The position numbers and the translations under genes were made by a program. The notes beneath the pieces were generated by a model. It had not been told where the DNA came from and ran no database searches. It saw only the letters and a list, made by a program, of their open reading frames with translations. Shown here piece by piece: positions 55,339 through 64,000 of a stretch of 64,000 nt of DNA; position 1 is the stretch's first letter; every line of letters begins with the position of its first letter. The stretch comes from Pectobacterium zantedeschiae (lineage in GTDB: Bacteria > Pseudomonadota > Gammaproteobacteria > Enterobacterales > Enterobacteriaceae): NCBI RefSeq assembly GCF_004137795.1, contig NZ_NWTM01000001.1, positions 855,188 to 919,187 of the forward strand, read 5' to 3'.

Positions 55339-56409
55339 ATGCTTAATTCTCTTGGTGGCGGTACTTCTTTGCAAATCACGATCAAAGCGGGTGGTAACGG
55401 CGGTTTATTTCAATCTCAGTCTTCACAAAATGGCGGATCGCCCTCGCAGTCGGGATTGGGTGGTCAGCGTAGCAATATTGCAGAACAGCTGTCCGATATT
55501 ATGACGACCATGATGTTCATGGGTAGCATGATGGGTGGCGGTCTGGGCGGCGGCCTTGGTGGTTTGGGTAGCAGCCTGGGGGGATTAGGTGGTGGTTTGT
55601 TGGGCGGTGGCTTGGGTGGTGGTCTCGGTAGTAGCCTTGGCAGCGGACTGGGTAGCGCGCTCGGCGGTGGTCTGGGTGGGGCGCTGGGGGCGGGCATGAA
55701 TGCCATGAATCCATCAGCAATGATGGGTAGCCTGCTGTTTAGCGCACTGGAGGATTTGCTGGGTGGCGGTATGTCGCAGCAACAAGGCGGTTTGTTTGGC
55801 AATAAACAGCCTACATCACCAGAAATTTCGGCGTATACCCAGGGCGTTAACGATGCGTTGTCCGCAATTTTGGGCAACGGCCTGAGTCAGGCGCAAGGAC
55901 AGCAGTCACCGCTGCAACTGGGTAATAACGGTCTGCAAGGCTTGAGTGGCGCAGGCGCGTTCAACCAACTGGGTGGTACGTTGGGGATGAGTGTGGGGCA
56001 AAAAGCGGGTTTGCAGGAGCTAAACAACATCAGCACGCACAATGACAGCCCGACTCGTTACTTCGTGGATAAAGAAGATCGGGCGATGGCGAAAGAAATT
56101 GGCCAGTTTATGGATCAATACCCTGAAGTCTTCGGCAAGCCGGAATACCAGAAAGATAACTGGCAGACGGCGAAGCAGGATGACAAATCCTGGGCCAAGG
56201 CGCTGAGCAAGCCGGATGACGATGGCATGACCAAGGGCAGCATGGATAAATTCATGAAGGCTGTCGGCATGATCAAGAGCGCGGTAGCGGGTGATACTGG
56301 CAATACCAATCTGAATGCTCGCGGCAACGGCGGCTCGTCTCTGGGCATTGATGCGGCGATGATCGGTGACCGTATTGTCAATATGGGGCTGCAAAAGCTC
56401 GCGAGCTAA
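55339..56409 (+). CDS. hrpN: Harpin HrpN
   Basis: 356 residues, very glycine-rich (about residues 60-130 are short Gly-Leu-Gly-Ser repeats), no cysteine, no signal peptide: the hallmarks of a harpin. The C-terminal third is charged and conserved in HrpN ([40 protein letters not shown]). It is exported through the Hrp pilus and elicits the hypersensitive response and aids translocation. It has its own hrp box and a terminator. Confidence 0.95.
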   Translation: MLNSLGGGTSLQITIKAGGNGGLFQSQSSQNGGSPSQSGLGGQRSNIAEQLSDIMTTMMFMGSMMGGGLGGGLGGLGSSLGGLGGGLLGGGLGGGLGSSLGSGLGSALGGGLGGALGAGMNAMNPSAMMGSLLFSALEDLLGGGMSQQQGGLFGNKQPTSPEISAYTQGVNDALSAILGNGLSQAQGQQSPLQLGNNGLQGLSGAGAFNQLGGTLGMSVGQKAGLQELNNISTHNDSPTRYFVDKEDRAMAKEIGQFMDQYPEVFGKPEYQKDNWQTAKQDDKSWAKALSKPDDDGMTKGSMDKFMKAVGMIKSAVAGDTGNTNLNARGNGGSSLGIDAAMIGDRIVNMGLQKLAS

Positions 56410-56426
56410 AGCGAAATTTTACCGGG

Positions 56427-56454
56427 AGCAGAGCGAAAGCTCTGCTTTCTTGTT
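56427..56454 (+). terminator. Rho-independent terminator of hrpN
   Basis: Stem AGCAGAGC (56427-56434), GAAA loop, GCTCTGCT (56439-56446), then TTCTTGTT. Confidence 0.88.
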
Positions 56455-56859
56455 ATTAGTTTCAATGAAACTATTTCAATTCAAATCAATTAGTTTACTC
56501 AGCTTTTGTCCTTTCCTTGTGCCATCAGCGCGGTGAGCATCTTGTTATCCTTTACACGTATTTTCTTAAAAGGAATAGTATCAAAGATGTCACATGGAAC
56601 GTTTTCATTATTCTTCACTCCGCCTCAACCTCGTGTCCTTTTTGTTTCCGATGGCGTAAACACGCCAAATCTCTGCTGCTCCTGATTTTCTGCGTTTTTC
56701 TCTGAAACCGTGTTTCCCGTGTGATGTTTTTATCAACCTGAATTGTGGTGTGAGCGGACTCAGACCACAACGCAGGTTTTCATTTTAATCAGGATAGCGA
56801 TATGCCGCTCCGGGGCATGCGGTAGCCATGTCTACGGCGAAGGAAGAAGGAGAGGACAG
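56455..56859. other. Intergenic region between hrpN and vgrG
   Basis: No gene and no convincing hrp box. This is the boundary between the hrp cluster and the T6SS island. The left part is AT-rich and the right part, from about 56750, is more even. GAAGGAG at 56846-56852 is the vgrG ribosome site. Confidence 0.4.
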
Positions 56860-58887
56860 GTGGCAAACAGTACAGGATTACAGTTCACCGTAAAGGTCGG
56901 TGCATTGGCGGCAAGCACCTTTGCGGTGGTGGATTTCAGGCTGGATGAGGGGCTGAATCGGCCCTTCAGCCTGTCACTGAGTCTGGCGAGTGCGTTGCCG
57001 GATATCGATTTTGGTGCCGTGCTGGACCAGCCGTGTGAGCTGCTGATTTGGTATGAAGGTGAACTGAAGCGTCGGGTCAGCGGGATTATCAGTGGATTCA
57101 CGCAGGGTGACACCGGATTCCGGCGCACGCGCTATCAGGCGGAAGTCCGGCCTGCTCTGTGGCGGCTGGGGCTGCGTACCAACGCCCGACTCTTTCAGGC
57201 GCAGAAACCGGACGCGATTATCGGCGCACTGCTGGAAGAGGCGGGCATTACCGACTACGCGTTTGCACTGCGTAACGAGCACGCGGTGCGGGAATACTGC
57301 GTACAGTACCGGGAAAGTGATTTGGCGTTTATCACCCGTCTGGCTGCCGAAGAGGGGATGTATTTCTTCCACGAGTTCGAGGAAGGCAAGCATCGGTTAG
57401 TGTTTGCTGATGATGCGGGGGCACTGACCAAAGGCCCTGAGCTGTTCTTCAACCTGGCGACGCAGGGGCTGAGTGAAGGTGAGTACGTGCGACGCTTCCA
57501 CTACGCAGAGCGGGTGAGCACGGCGGAAGTGGAGCTGAAGGACTACAGCTTCAAGACACCGGCTTATGGGCTGTCGCACAAGAAGATGAGCACCGAGCTG
57601 GAGCACCAGCGCGAAAGCTATCAGCATTACGACTATCCGGGGCGTTATAAGCAAGACCCGAGCGGCAAGGCGTTCAGCGGCTATCGTCTGGATGCACTGC
57701 GGTCAGGGGCAGTAACGAGCGAAGGCGAATCGAACTGCGCGGGGCTGATGCCGGGCAACACCTTCACCCTGACGGAGCACCCGAATGCAACGCTGAACGC
57801 GGTATGGCAGACGGTGAGCGTGACGCACGTCGGGCAGCAGCCGCAGGCTCTGGAAGAGGAAAGCGGCGGCGAACCGACGACCATGAGCAACAGCTTTGCG
57901 GTGGTGAAAGGGACGACGACGTGGCGCGCCGCGATGCCGTACAAACCGATGGTCGATGGCCCGCAAATCGTCACCGTCGTCGGCCCGGCGGGAGAAGAGA
58001 TTTACTGCGATCAGTACGGTCGGGTAAAACTGCAATTCCCGTGGGATCGCTATGGCGCGAGCAACGACCAGAGCTCCTGCTGGGTGCGAGTCAGTCAGGG
58101 ATGGGCGGGCGGTCAGTACGGCATGATAGCCATCCCGCGCATCGGTCATGAAGTGATCGTCAGCTTCCTCGAAGGCGATCCGGATCAGCCGATTGTCACC
58201 GGGCGGACGTTCCATGCGACCAACCGTCCTCCTTACGACCTGCCTGCGCACAAGACGCGCACCGTGCTGCGTACAGAAACCCATCAGGGCGAAGGATTCA
58301 ACGAGCTGCGCTTTGAAGATCAGGCAGGACAGGAAGAGATTTATATTCACGGTCAGAAAGATCTCAACGCGTTGATTGAGAACGATGTTGTCTGGCATAT
58401 CAAACATGATGCACAGACGGATATTGATAATGACCGTGTCACTCGCATTAAAGCCAACGATCACCTGACGGTCGAGAGCGAGAAACGTGACCATGTTAAA
58501 GGAGATTACTCCCTGAGCGTCGATGCCTCAATGCACCAGAAACTGGGGCAGGCCTTGCTGGTCGAGGTGGGCCAGGAAGTGCATGTGAAAGCGGGGGCTA
58601 AGCTGGTTATTGACGCGGGGGCGGAGCTGACGCTGAAAGTCGGAGGAAGCTTCGTCAAGATCGATCCCAGCGGCGTTAGCGTGGTGGGCCCAGCTATCAA
58701 GATTAATTCTGGAGGCAGTGCTGGTAGCGGTTCTGGCTGGGCAGGACAGAGTCCCATTCTGCCGGGTGGCGTTGCCGTCCCTCCTGCTCCACCCGCGACA
58801 TTGCCTGCCCCTGCCATTCATAAAAGCATGGAATCGATGTCACCGCTTGTCAAACCTTGCCCTCTTGCTAAGGGAGGCAAAGCATGA
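56860..58887 (+). CDS. vgrG: T6SS spike protein VgrG
   Basis: 675 residues from the GTG at 56860, which has AAGGAG at good spacing; frames further upstream have no such site. N-terminal gp27-like part, then the gp5-like OB-fold ([21 protein letters not shown], read with a break), the family motif [15 protein letters not shown], and a C-terminal beta-helix. The C-terminus (about 615-675) is Pro/Gly rich and probably an adaptor/effector docking tail, not an enzymatic domain. Starts a T6SS operon. Confidence 0.95.
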   Translation: MANSTGLQFTVKVGALAASTFAVVDFRLDEGLNRPFSLSLSLASALPDIDFGAVLDQPCELLIWYEGELKRRVSGIISGFTQGDTGFRRTRYQAEVRPALWRLGLRTNARLFQAQKPDAIIGALLEEAGITDYAFALRNEHAVREYCVQYRESDLAFITRLAAEEGMYFFHEFEEGKHRLVFADDAGALTKGPELFFNLATQGLSEGEYVRRFHYAERVSTAEVELKDYSFKTPAYGLSHKKMSTELEHQRESYQHYDYPGRYKQDPSGKAFSGYRLDALRSGAVTSEGESNCAGLMPGNTFTLTEHPNATLNAVWQTVSVTHVGQQPQALEEESGGEPTTMSNSFAVVKGTTTWRAAMPYKPMVDGPQIVTVVGPAGEEIYCDQYGRVKLQFPWDRYGASNDQSSCWVRVSQGWAGGQYGMIAIPRIGHEVIVSFLEGDPDQPIVTGRTFHATNRPPYDLPAHKTRTVLRTETHQGEGFNELRFEDQAGQEEIYIHGQKDLNALIENDVVWHIKHDAQTDIDNDRVTRIKANDHLTVESEKRDHVKGDYSLSVDASMHQKLGQALLVEVGQEVHVKAGAKLVIDAGAELTLKVGGSFVKIDPSGVSVVGPAIKINSGGSAGSGSGWAGQSPILPGGVAVPPAPPATLPAPAIHKSMESMSPLVKPCPLAKGGKA

Positions 58888-59681
58888 GTCTGAATACGTG
58901 GCAAGCCCAGCATAGCGGCACCCTCTTTGCTATTGTTGACGGCGCGGTAGATCGCTCGGCAGTAGCCCGTTTCTATGCACTTAGCCAAGGTGAAGCTTTC
59001 CCCCTCTTTGCGGGCACTGAGTTTGGCGAACAAGCTGCACTTGGCCCCTGGCTGCTGTCTACGCCTTCACCTGCATTCGTGGCCGATTCTCCGGCACTGA
59101 GTGGCTTCTATCTGGTCAGTGAACAGTCTCTTGACGTCGTTCGCCACCATTGGCAAAGCCTGATATTGGCTATCCGTGAAGGAGAGGCTGTCTGGTTTCG
59201 TTTCTCTGAACCACGTATCTTTCTGCCGATGTTCTGCGCCATGAGCCCAGAAGAGCGGGATGCCGTGCTTGGCCCCTGCAATGGGATCTGGATCAATGAA
59301 AATGAGTTTATGCGTAATCCTGATATTCCATACCATCCCCCGTTAAAAAGCCCCTGGTTTCACATCCGCTCACATCATCTGGCAGCGTTGTATGACGAAA
59401 AGCGTCACGCCTATATTCTTCGTCGGCGTCTGTGGCAGGCCATGACGAGCATGATGGAACGCCATCCCGATCCGGCAGGGACTATTTTGTCCGTTCTCAG
59501 GCAAGCCAATGCGGAGAGGCTTCAGGACGATGTGCTCGATGGTGTGGTCGCTGGATCTTTGACCTTGCAGGTCGGGCTTCCTTTGGAGATTATTCGCGCG
59601 CCGCTGATGCTGACTGAAGCTGAATTCGCGCAGGTCAACCACTGGATGGTGCAGCATCATGCGTTGATAGGAGTTAACTAA
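58884..59681 (+). CDS. DUF4123 domain protein, T6SS effector adaptor
   Basis: 265 residues. The DUF4123 domain covers roughly residues 15-140 ([23 protein letters not shown]). Such proteins load a specific effector on VgrG and are encoded between the vgrG and effector genes, as here. Its start overlaps the vgrG stop, and its stop overlaps the effector start (TAATG). Confidence 0.9.
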   Translation: MSLNTWQAQHSGTLFAIVDGAVDRSAVARFYALSQGEAFPLFAGTEFGEQAALGPWLLSTPSPAFVADSPALSGFYLVSEQSLDVVRHHWQSLILAIREGEAVWFRFSEPRIFLPMFCAMSPEERDAVLGPCNGIWINENEFMRNPDIPYHPPLKSPWFHIRSHHLAALYDEKRHAYILRRRLWQAMTSMMERHPDPAGTILSVLRQANAERLQDDVLDGVVAGSLTLQVGLPLEIIRAPLMLTEAEFAQVNHWMVQHHALIGVN

Positions 59682-61675
59682 TGGCAGCAGATCCCCACTG
59701 TATTCCCTGCGAACGTTACGATACCTGGATAGAGATAGAGATTCGTGATGAACACAATCGTTCGTTCAAGGGGCTGAAAGCGACACTGACCGACGATACC
59801 GGCAAATCCGAAACGGTCACCCTCAAAGAAGGACCTGTAGTCGTACGTGGTTTTGCCGTAGGCCCGATAGCCGTCAAACTAGAGACGCTGCCCTGGCTCA
59901 AAGCAGCACAGTCGCGTGAAGTGTTGAAGGACGGGCAAAGCGCCGTCCCTGCCTATGTGGCAGAGAAAACTGGGTATGATGAAACGCCACGTGAACATAT
60001 CAAGGCGACCACTGGTGACCTGTGCTTGACCGCACCTGAGCACCCCTTGCCAGAGGCGCATCAGGAAGGGAAAGTGGGTAGAGTCCGTTTCTTTACCAAG
60101 CATTCTTACGTTATCGAAGTAAAAGGTTATCAGATCAATGTGCTGCGCATCGGTGTGTTCTTCGATGGTACGGGGAATAACACGTATAATGCCGAGTCTG
60201 GTCTTAAAAAAGTGGAGCAATGGCTGGCTGAAACCTGCTCCGATCCGGCGCAGCGGGAGAAAGAGCTGCGCGGCTGCCAGATGGGGCGGCTTCCCGTGAG
60301 TGATAGTGCGGCTAACGATATTACTAATGTGGGGAAACTATTTAACCAATACGATCTGACTGCTGGCCCGTTGGTCGCCCATAGCTATATCAGCGGCATT
60401 GGTACGCGCGATCCCGTCGCCGGGAAAGATGGCCTAGAATACCGATCGGACAATATGCTGACAAAAGGGCTAGATCTGGATTTTGGCGGTGAAAATACCT
60501 CTATCGTTGGCAAAGTTAACTTTGCCTGTGAACAATCGATCGTACAAGCGATTGGTGATGACTTGAAGAATGTATTACCTAATATCGATTGCATTCACCG
60601 TATTGTATTCGATGTGTTTGGCTTCAGCCGTGGAGCGGCGGCGGCACGCCATTTTGTCAATGTCATCGACCAAAAAGCCGATCATCCGCTGGTACAGGCG
60701 GTGGCTAAAACACCTACAATCCGTCTTAAGGCTGGGTTTGACTGGGCCAATCGGGAGGATGTCCGGATCACGTTTGTCGGGATTTTTGATACGGTCGCCT
60801 CATCCTTCCACCCGAGTTTGAACATCCGTTTACATGCGGATAGCGTCGAGCGACTGGTGCATTTGACGGCGCTGGATGAGGTGCGGAAACACTTCCCCTT
60901 AACGCGCGTCACGCCTACGGCGATAGGCACTAGCATTCCGCCACACTTCACCGAGCTGGCACTGCCGGGTGCGCATTCGGATCTTGGCGGTGGCTATTAC
61001 AGCCGCTGGAGTCTGCCTAATCCGAACAGCGATCCGGCGCTGACCGAGTGCCTTGAACTGGAGCGTTTTATGAGTGAAGAAGCGACTTCTACGCCGGATG
61101 ATGGAAGCCAGGCCTATCGTCAGGCCCGCGCCTATGCCGAGGAGAAGATTGCTTTAGGCTGGGTTGAACGTCTTCACCCGCATTTGCTGCGTGCCGCGAT
61201 TCCTCCTGTAGGGGCGATCAGTTTGATTCCTTATTCGTTTATCCGACGGCGTGGCAAAGATGATATGTGGACGAAAAAGGCCGTGTATGTGGAGGTGGTG
61301 ATGAGCCGCGTGGTAGAGGGGGAGTATTCGCGCATTCCGCTACACATGATGGTGGAAGCAGGGCGAGCCGCCGGAGTGCCGTTTAAGGCGTGGCGTTCAA
61401 AAGATAAACAGCTTCAACTTGAACCTCTTTCAACCAAAGTGCCAGCGGTCAATCTGGTTAAATTGGGTGAGACCTGGGCATTAGCGGCCACTGAACAGGG
61501 TGTTGTGAAAAATCTGAGTCAGCAACTCTCTGCGGAGGTTTACCAGTCACTGCGCCGCGATTATGTTCATCGTAGTGCCAGCAACCAGGGTATTGCCAGT
61601 CCGGCCAATACCAGCAAATTGGAAACTACCGTGAGTAAAGAGCGGCGGCACATAATAGGGAATGAGGAAGCATGA
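59681..61675 (+). CDS. T6SS lipase effector, DUF2235 (Tle1-like)
   Basis: 664 residues. The N-terminal 145 residues are an extra beta-rich module. From about 155 follows the DUF2235 alpha/beta hydrolase: GVFFDGTGNN, nucleophile S316 in GFSRGAAAAR, D370 (GIFDTVASS) and H432 (LPGAHSDLGGGY), a complete candidate triad. DUF2235 proteins include the Tle1 family of phospholipase effectors that attack rival membranes. Adaptor upstream and lipoprotein immunity candidates downstream support this role. Confidence 0.9.
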   Translation: MAADPHCIPCERYDTWIEIEIRDEHNRSFKGLKATLTDDTGKSETVTLKEGPVVVRGFAVGPIAVKLETLPWLKAAQSREVLKDGQSAVPAYVAEKTGYDETPREHIKATTGDLCLTAPEHPLPEAHQEGKVGRVRFFTKHSYVIEVKGYQINVLRIGVFFDGTGNNTYNAESGLKKVEQWLAETCSDPAQREKELRGCQMGRLPVSDSAANDITNVGKLFNQYDLTAGPLVAHSYISGIGTRDPVAGKDGLEYRSDNMLTKGLDLDFGGENTSIVGKVNFACEQSIVQAIGDDLKNVLPNIDCIHRIVFDVFGFSRGAAAARHFVNVIDQKADHPLVQAVAKTPTIRLKAGFDWANREDVRITFVGIFDTVASSFHPSLNIRLHADSVERLVHLTALDEVRKHFPLTRVTPTAIGTSIPPHFTELALPGAHSDLGGGYYSRWSLPNPNSDPALTECLELERFMSEEATSTPDDGSQAYRQARAYAEEKIALGWVERLHPHLLRAAIPPVGAISLIPYSFIRRRGKDDMWTKKAVYVEVVMSRVVEGEYSRIPLHMMVEAGRAAGVPFKAWRSKDKQLQLEPLSTKVPAVNLVKLGETWALAATEQGVVKNLSQQLSAEVYQSLRRDYVHRSASNQGIASPANTSKLETTVSKERRHIIGNEEA

Positions 61676-62376
61676 TGTTTAAACCATTTATTGTGTTGCT
61701 GGGGCTTTGCGTTTCATTGGCGGCTTGTGCGACGGCACCAACGATCTCAGCTTTTTCATGGAGATATGGTACGGGTAGTAATATTGATATCACTAACAAT
61801 ACGCGAACAGAGTTTTACCGTGATGGAAAACTCATTTACGCCGACCGTGAAGCGGGTGGCGGTGCGGGCGGACTGCTGAGTGACAGAATCACAGGCCGAC
61901 GTTATTACTGGGCTGGGGGAGGAGGGTTACCTACCGATGGTGTTCCTGTCCCTGATAGGGCTTTGATAGAGATGGTTTCCCTCTACGATCGCAAGCGTTA
62001 CCGGATCAAGGTTGGTTTACCGGCGGATTTAGAACAGAAAATGAGAGCGGTTTATCAAATTCAGGGACGCTACGATCGCCGCAACCGTTTGTATTTTGGC
62101 TTGGCACCTGGCGGCTACTATGAAGTGGTTTTGATGGGGAAGGGACTTGGCGTCAGCCCAGATCTGTTGCTTGCCCGTGGCATTGCCGAAGAGGTAACAG
62201 ATGACTGGTATGATAAAAAAGTCTCTGTGGCTGAACAATATGGCATTGACGATTTCGACAAAAAGTACGGTGCACTGTTTAAGCAGCATCCGATCTCATT
62301 GGGAATGGACTGGGCACCTATCATGGATGCCTACCGAGCCAGACAGACTAAAACGGACCAGCAGCCTGTGAAGTAA
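61672..62376 (+). CDS. DUF2931 family lipoprotein, probable T6SS immunity protein (copy 1)
   Basis: 234 residues with lipobox SLAAC near residue 19, hence periplasmic membrane-anchored. DUF2931 proteins often sit beside Tle effectors and are proposed immunity proteins. It overlaps the effector stop (ATGA), so production is coupled. Landmarks: YYWAGGGGLPT, PDRALIEMVS, DRKRYRIKV and LGMDWAPIMDAYRA. Confidence 0.85.
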   Translation: MMFKPFIVLLGLCVSLAACATAPTISAFSWRYGTGSNIDITNNTRTEFYRDGKLIYADREAGGGAGGLLSDRITGRRYYWAGGGGLPTDGVPVPDRALIEMVSLYDRKRYRIKVGLPADLEQKMRAVYQIQGRYDRRNRLYFGLAPGGYYEVVLMGKGLGVSPDLLLARGIAEEVTDDWYDKKVSVAEQYGIDDFDKKYGALFKQHPISLGMDWAPIMDAYRARQTKTDQQPVK

Positions 62377-62431
62377 TTGTGTCTCTGTGAGTTGAGCAAG
62401 GAACGGCGGCACATAATAGGAACGAGGAGGC

Positions 62432-63142
62432 ATGATGTTCAGGTATTTTATTATGGTCGTGGGTCTCAGCATCTCGCTGATCGCCTGCTCAAGTCCGAAC
62501 TTAAAAACTCCGGTGAGCTGGAGTTATGGCACGGGCAGCAATATTGACAGTTTTTGTACGACGAAAGCCACTTTTTATCATAACGGGAAAATTGTATTCA
62601 GCTATCCCGGTGGTGGATGTAATGCAGGCGCACCGTACAAAGATATCATTGATAGAAAATATTACTGGGCTGGAGGCGGCGGGTTACCTACCGAGGGTGT
62701 TCCCATCCCTGATAGAGCATTGATAGAGATGGTGTCCTTCTACGATCGCAAGCGGTATCGCATCAAGGTCAATTTACCGGCAGATTTAGCCCAGCAAATG
62801 CAGCAGCGCTATCAGATTGAAGGACGTATTGACCAACGTAACTGGCTCTATTTTGGTTTAGCACCTGGCGGTTATTATGAAGTGCTATTGCTGGGGGATT
62901 TACTTGGCGTTAGCCCAGATTTATTACTTGCCCGTGGCATTGCCGAGGAGGTGACGGACAATTGGTATGATAAAAAATTCCCAATCGGCGTAAGCCAATA
63001 CACCGTAACGATCCAAGATTTTGACAAAGAATACGGAGAACTGTTTAAGCAACATCCGATCCCATTGGGAATGGACTGGGCACCTATCATGGATGCCTAC
63101 CGCGCCAACCAACCTAAAACGGACCAGCAGCCGATTAAATAA
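62432..63142 (+). CDS. DUF2931 family lipoprotein, probable T6SS immunity protein (copy 2)
   Basis: 236 residues, paralogue of the preceding gene along its whole length with the same landmarks. The region around residues 28-60 differs most (SFCTTKATFY and an extra cysteine pair). Lipobox SLIAC. It may protect against a different effector variant, or add dosage. Confidence 0.85.
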   Translation: MMFRYFIMVVGLSISLIACSSPNLKTPVSWSYGTGSNIDSFCTTKATFYHNGKIVFSYPGGGCNAGAPYKDIIDRKYYWAGGGGLPTEGVPIPDRALIEMVSFYDRKRYRIKVNLPADLAQQMQQRYQIEGRIDQRNWLYFGLAPGGYYEVLLLGDLLGVSPDLLLARGIAEEVTDNWYDKKFPIGVSQYTVTIQDFDKEYGELFKQHPIPLGMDWAPIMDAYRANQPKTDQQPIK

Positions 63143-63190
63143 ACTGACTTATCTCGGTGTGTTAATAAACGGACTAATAAAGGACTAAAT

Positions 63191-63457
63191 ATGGGTAACG
63201 CAGTTAAATTAGGCGATAGCGATACGGGGCACGGTAACCATCCGCCGACGCCCGTCTCGGCGGGCTCATCAACGGTTACGGTTGATGGTATGCCGTTGGC
63301 TCGGCAGGGCGATCCTCTGGTTCCTCACGGCCATGACCGGAGTATCAGCGGTGGTTCATCCAGCGTGCTCATTGATGGAAAGCCTGCTGCTCGCACGGGG
63401 GATCCGGTTAGCTGTGGCGGCGTGGTGATTGGCGGGGGAACGGTAAGCATTGGGTGA
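63191..63457 (+). CDS. PAAR domain protein, T6SS spike tip
   Basis: 88 residues, a single PAAR domain with the repeated pattern VDGMPLARQGDPLVPHGH and IDGKPAARTGDPVSCGG, and the His/Cys residues that bind zinc at the spike tip. No extension, so it sharpens VgrG rather than carrying a toxin. Last gene of the T6SS island. Confidence 0.93.
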   Translation: MGNAVKLGDSDTGHGNHPPTPVSAGSSTVTVDGMPLARQGDPLVPHGHDRSISGGSSSVLIDGKPAARTGDPVSCGGVVIGGGTVSIG

Positions 63458-63547
63458 GGGTTTACTTATGCCTGATATCTGTCGACGCAAATATAATAAA
63501 GCCAGCGCAGGTTTCCCGGCTGGCTTTTTCCCTGTGTGGCGCAAGTT

Positions 63548-63871
63548 TTACATTTGACGCACCGCAATACAGCGATCGGCGATCAGGCGGGCGACCCAGA
63601 ATGAGGTCTGCGCCACGTCGCTATGTAGTCCATTTCCCGTATGGATATCGGCCTGATGCAGGAAATCTTGCTCAAGCGAATCCACAAAGCTATCGAACTC
63701 GAACTCACCTTGTCGTAGCGATCCCGACTGGTTAAGTACCGTGTTCAACTGTGTTCTCACCAGATGAATAGCCAGGGTAAATGATTCACGCTGAGCAGGT
63801 GTGATGTACCCGCCTTGTCTGGCAAGGTCTGCCCAGCGTGTCGGTGCGGGGGATGTCGTCGTGTTTGGCAT
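63548..63871 (-). CDS. Small protein encoded directly after the hrpW-like gene
   Basis: 107 residues, soluble, acidic to neutral, no signal or membrane segment. Its ATG lies 1 base after the stop of the upstream gene (TAAGATG), so translation is coupled. I do not recognise the family. Its size and linkage to a probable T3SS substrate gene would fit a type III chaperone, but this is inference only. Confidence 0.7.
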   Translation of the reverse strand: MPNTTTSPAPTRWADLARQGGYITPAQRESFTLAIHLVRTQLNTVLNQSGSLRQGEFEFDSFVDSLEQDFLHQADIHTGNGLHSDVAQTSFWVARLIADRCIAVRQM

Positions 63872-63872
63872 C

Positions 63873-64000
63873 TTAATTCACCTGTAAGTTGGCGGAGTCT
63901 GGCACTTTGTAGTGATTATTGACGTTCGTCAGGTTGATATTGTTGCCTTTGACGTTCAACCCTTCACTGTCGCTCTTCACGAACGAGAACTTGCCGTTTT
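63873..64000 (-). CDS. hrpW: Partial gene: C-terminus of a harpin/pectate lyase-like protein, probably HrpW
   Basis: Only the last 41 codons are in the window; the gene runs off the right edge. The reading frame gives KFSFVKSDSEGLNVKG, then NNINLTNVNNHYKVPDS and ANLQVN-stop. This resembles the end of the class III pectate lyase domain of HrpW. Position next to the hrp cluster supports this. Confirmation needs the sequence beyond 64000. Confidence 0.6.
   Translation of the reverse strand, partial: NGKFSFVKSDSEGLNVKGNNINLTNVNNHYKVPDSANLQVN

Larger units (their letters stand above)
61628..63142 (+). repeat. Tandem duplication: effector tail plus immunity gene, two units
   Basis: Unit 1 (about 61628-62376) and unit 2 (about 62385-63142) are similar throughout. 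The second unit begins with a copy of the effector gene's last bases (GGCGGCACATAATAGG occurs at about 61646 and 62405), which no longer codes for the effector. The repeat therefore includes the effector 3' end and a DUF2931 gene. Confidence 0.8.

Noticed and set aside
55360..55720. Possible tandem DNA repeat in the glycine-rich part of hrpN
   Set aside because: Short irregular Gly-Leu-Gly-Ser codon repeats are the normal harpin composition; no exact unit repeated in register.
55464..55877. 137-codon proline-rich frame on the minus strand of hrpN
   Set aside because: It is the antisense of the Gly-rich repeats of hrpN; such composition always gives a Pro-rich shadow frame.
56590..56630. GGAACG motif considered as a hrp box upstream of vgrG
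   Set aside because: No CCACNNA-like half at 15 or 16 bases spacing.
57703..58494. 263-codon minus-strand frame inside vgrG
   Set aside because: Antisense shadow of a conserved gene, no domain and no ribosome site.
63454..63735. 93-codon plus-strand frame after the PAAR gene
   Set aside because: It runs antisense through the better-supported 107-residue gene on the minus strand.

Overview
The window is a chromosomal segment of a soft-rot plant pathogen, most likely Pectobacterium. This follows from a group I (Erwinia/P. syringae-type) hrp/hrc type III secretion (T3SS) cluster with a glycine-rich harpin (hrpN), the hrpXY-hrpS-hrpL cascade, and a gene at the right edge that looks like the end of hrpW. 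A Pectobacterium-like interspersed repeat also occurs in the left half. No tRNA, rRNA, CRISPR array or intact insertion sequence was seen.

Left flank (1-7.6 kb, minus strand): an SDR oxidoreductase, then an unusual operon of a DUF1800 protein, a DUF1501 protein and a membrane glycosyltransferase with fungal chitin-synthase-type motifs, then an uncharacterised protein. 7.6-20.7 kb is a catabolic/transport locus: a polyamine-type ABC importer (ATPase on the minus strand; binding protein and two permeases on the plus strand), a MocR/GabR-type regulator, gabT-gabD, an SDR, an APH-fold kinase and a class III PLP enzyme of the amino-alcohol-phosphate phospho-lyase type. The gene set suggests uptake and breakdown of an amino alcohol or hydroxy-amine (for example hydroxylysine-like) through a phosphorylated intermediate. 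A palindrome, TGATGCATCA, lies upstream of two of its transcription units.

20.7-31.7 kb: a chemotaxis receptor gene interrupted by one in-frame amber codon; a class A-type acid phosphatase; a second MetNIQ-type importer in an operon with an N-acylamino acid racemase-type enolase-superfamily enzyme; a Bor/Iss lipoprotein; and an M20 peptidase divergent from a LysR regulator.

31.7-56.4 kb is the hrp/hrc cluster. hrpJ-hrcV-hrpQ-hrcN-hrpO-hrpP-hrcQRSTU runs on the minus strand. hrpL, hrpXY and hrpS run on the plus strand. An EAL-domain c-di-GMP phosphodiesterase gene lies between hrpS and hrpA. hrpA-hrpB-hrcJ-hrpD-hrpE, hrpF-hrpG-hrcC-hrpT-hrpV and hrpN follow on the plus strand. I located HrpL-type hrp boxes before hrpJ, hrpA, hrpF and hrpN, and a near-perfect sigma-54 promoter before hrpL. 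The implied order of control is HrpX/HrpY, then HrpS with sigma-54, then HrpL, then the hrp boxes.

56.4-63.5 kb is a type VI secretion (T6SS) effector island inside the hrp region: VgrG, a DUF4123 adaptor, a DUF2235 (Tle1-like) lipase effector, two tandem DUF2931 lipoproteins (probable immunity proteins, clearly a duplication) and a PAAR protein. At the right edge, on the minus strand, are a small protein gene and, 1 base upstream of its start, the 3' end of a gene resembling hrpW.
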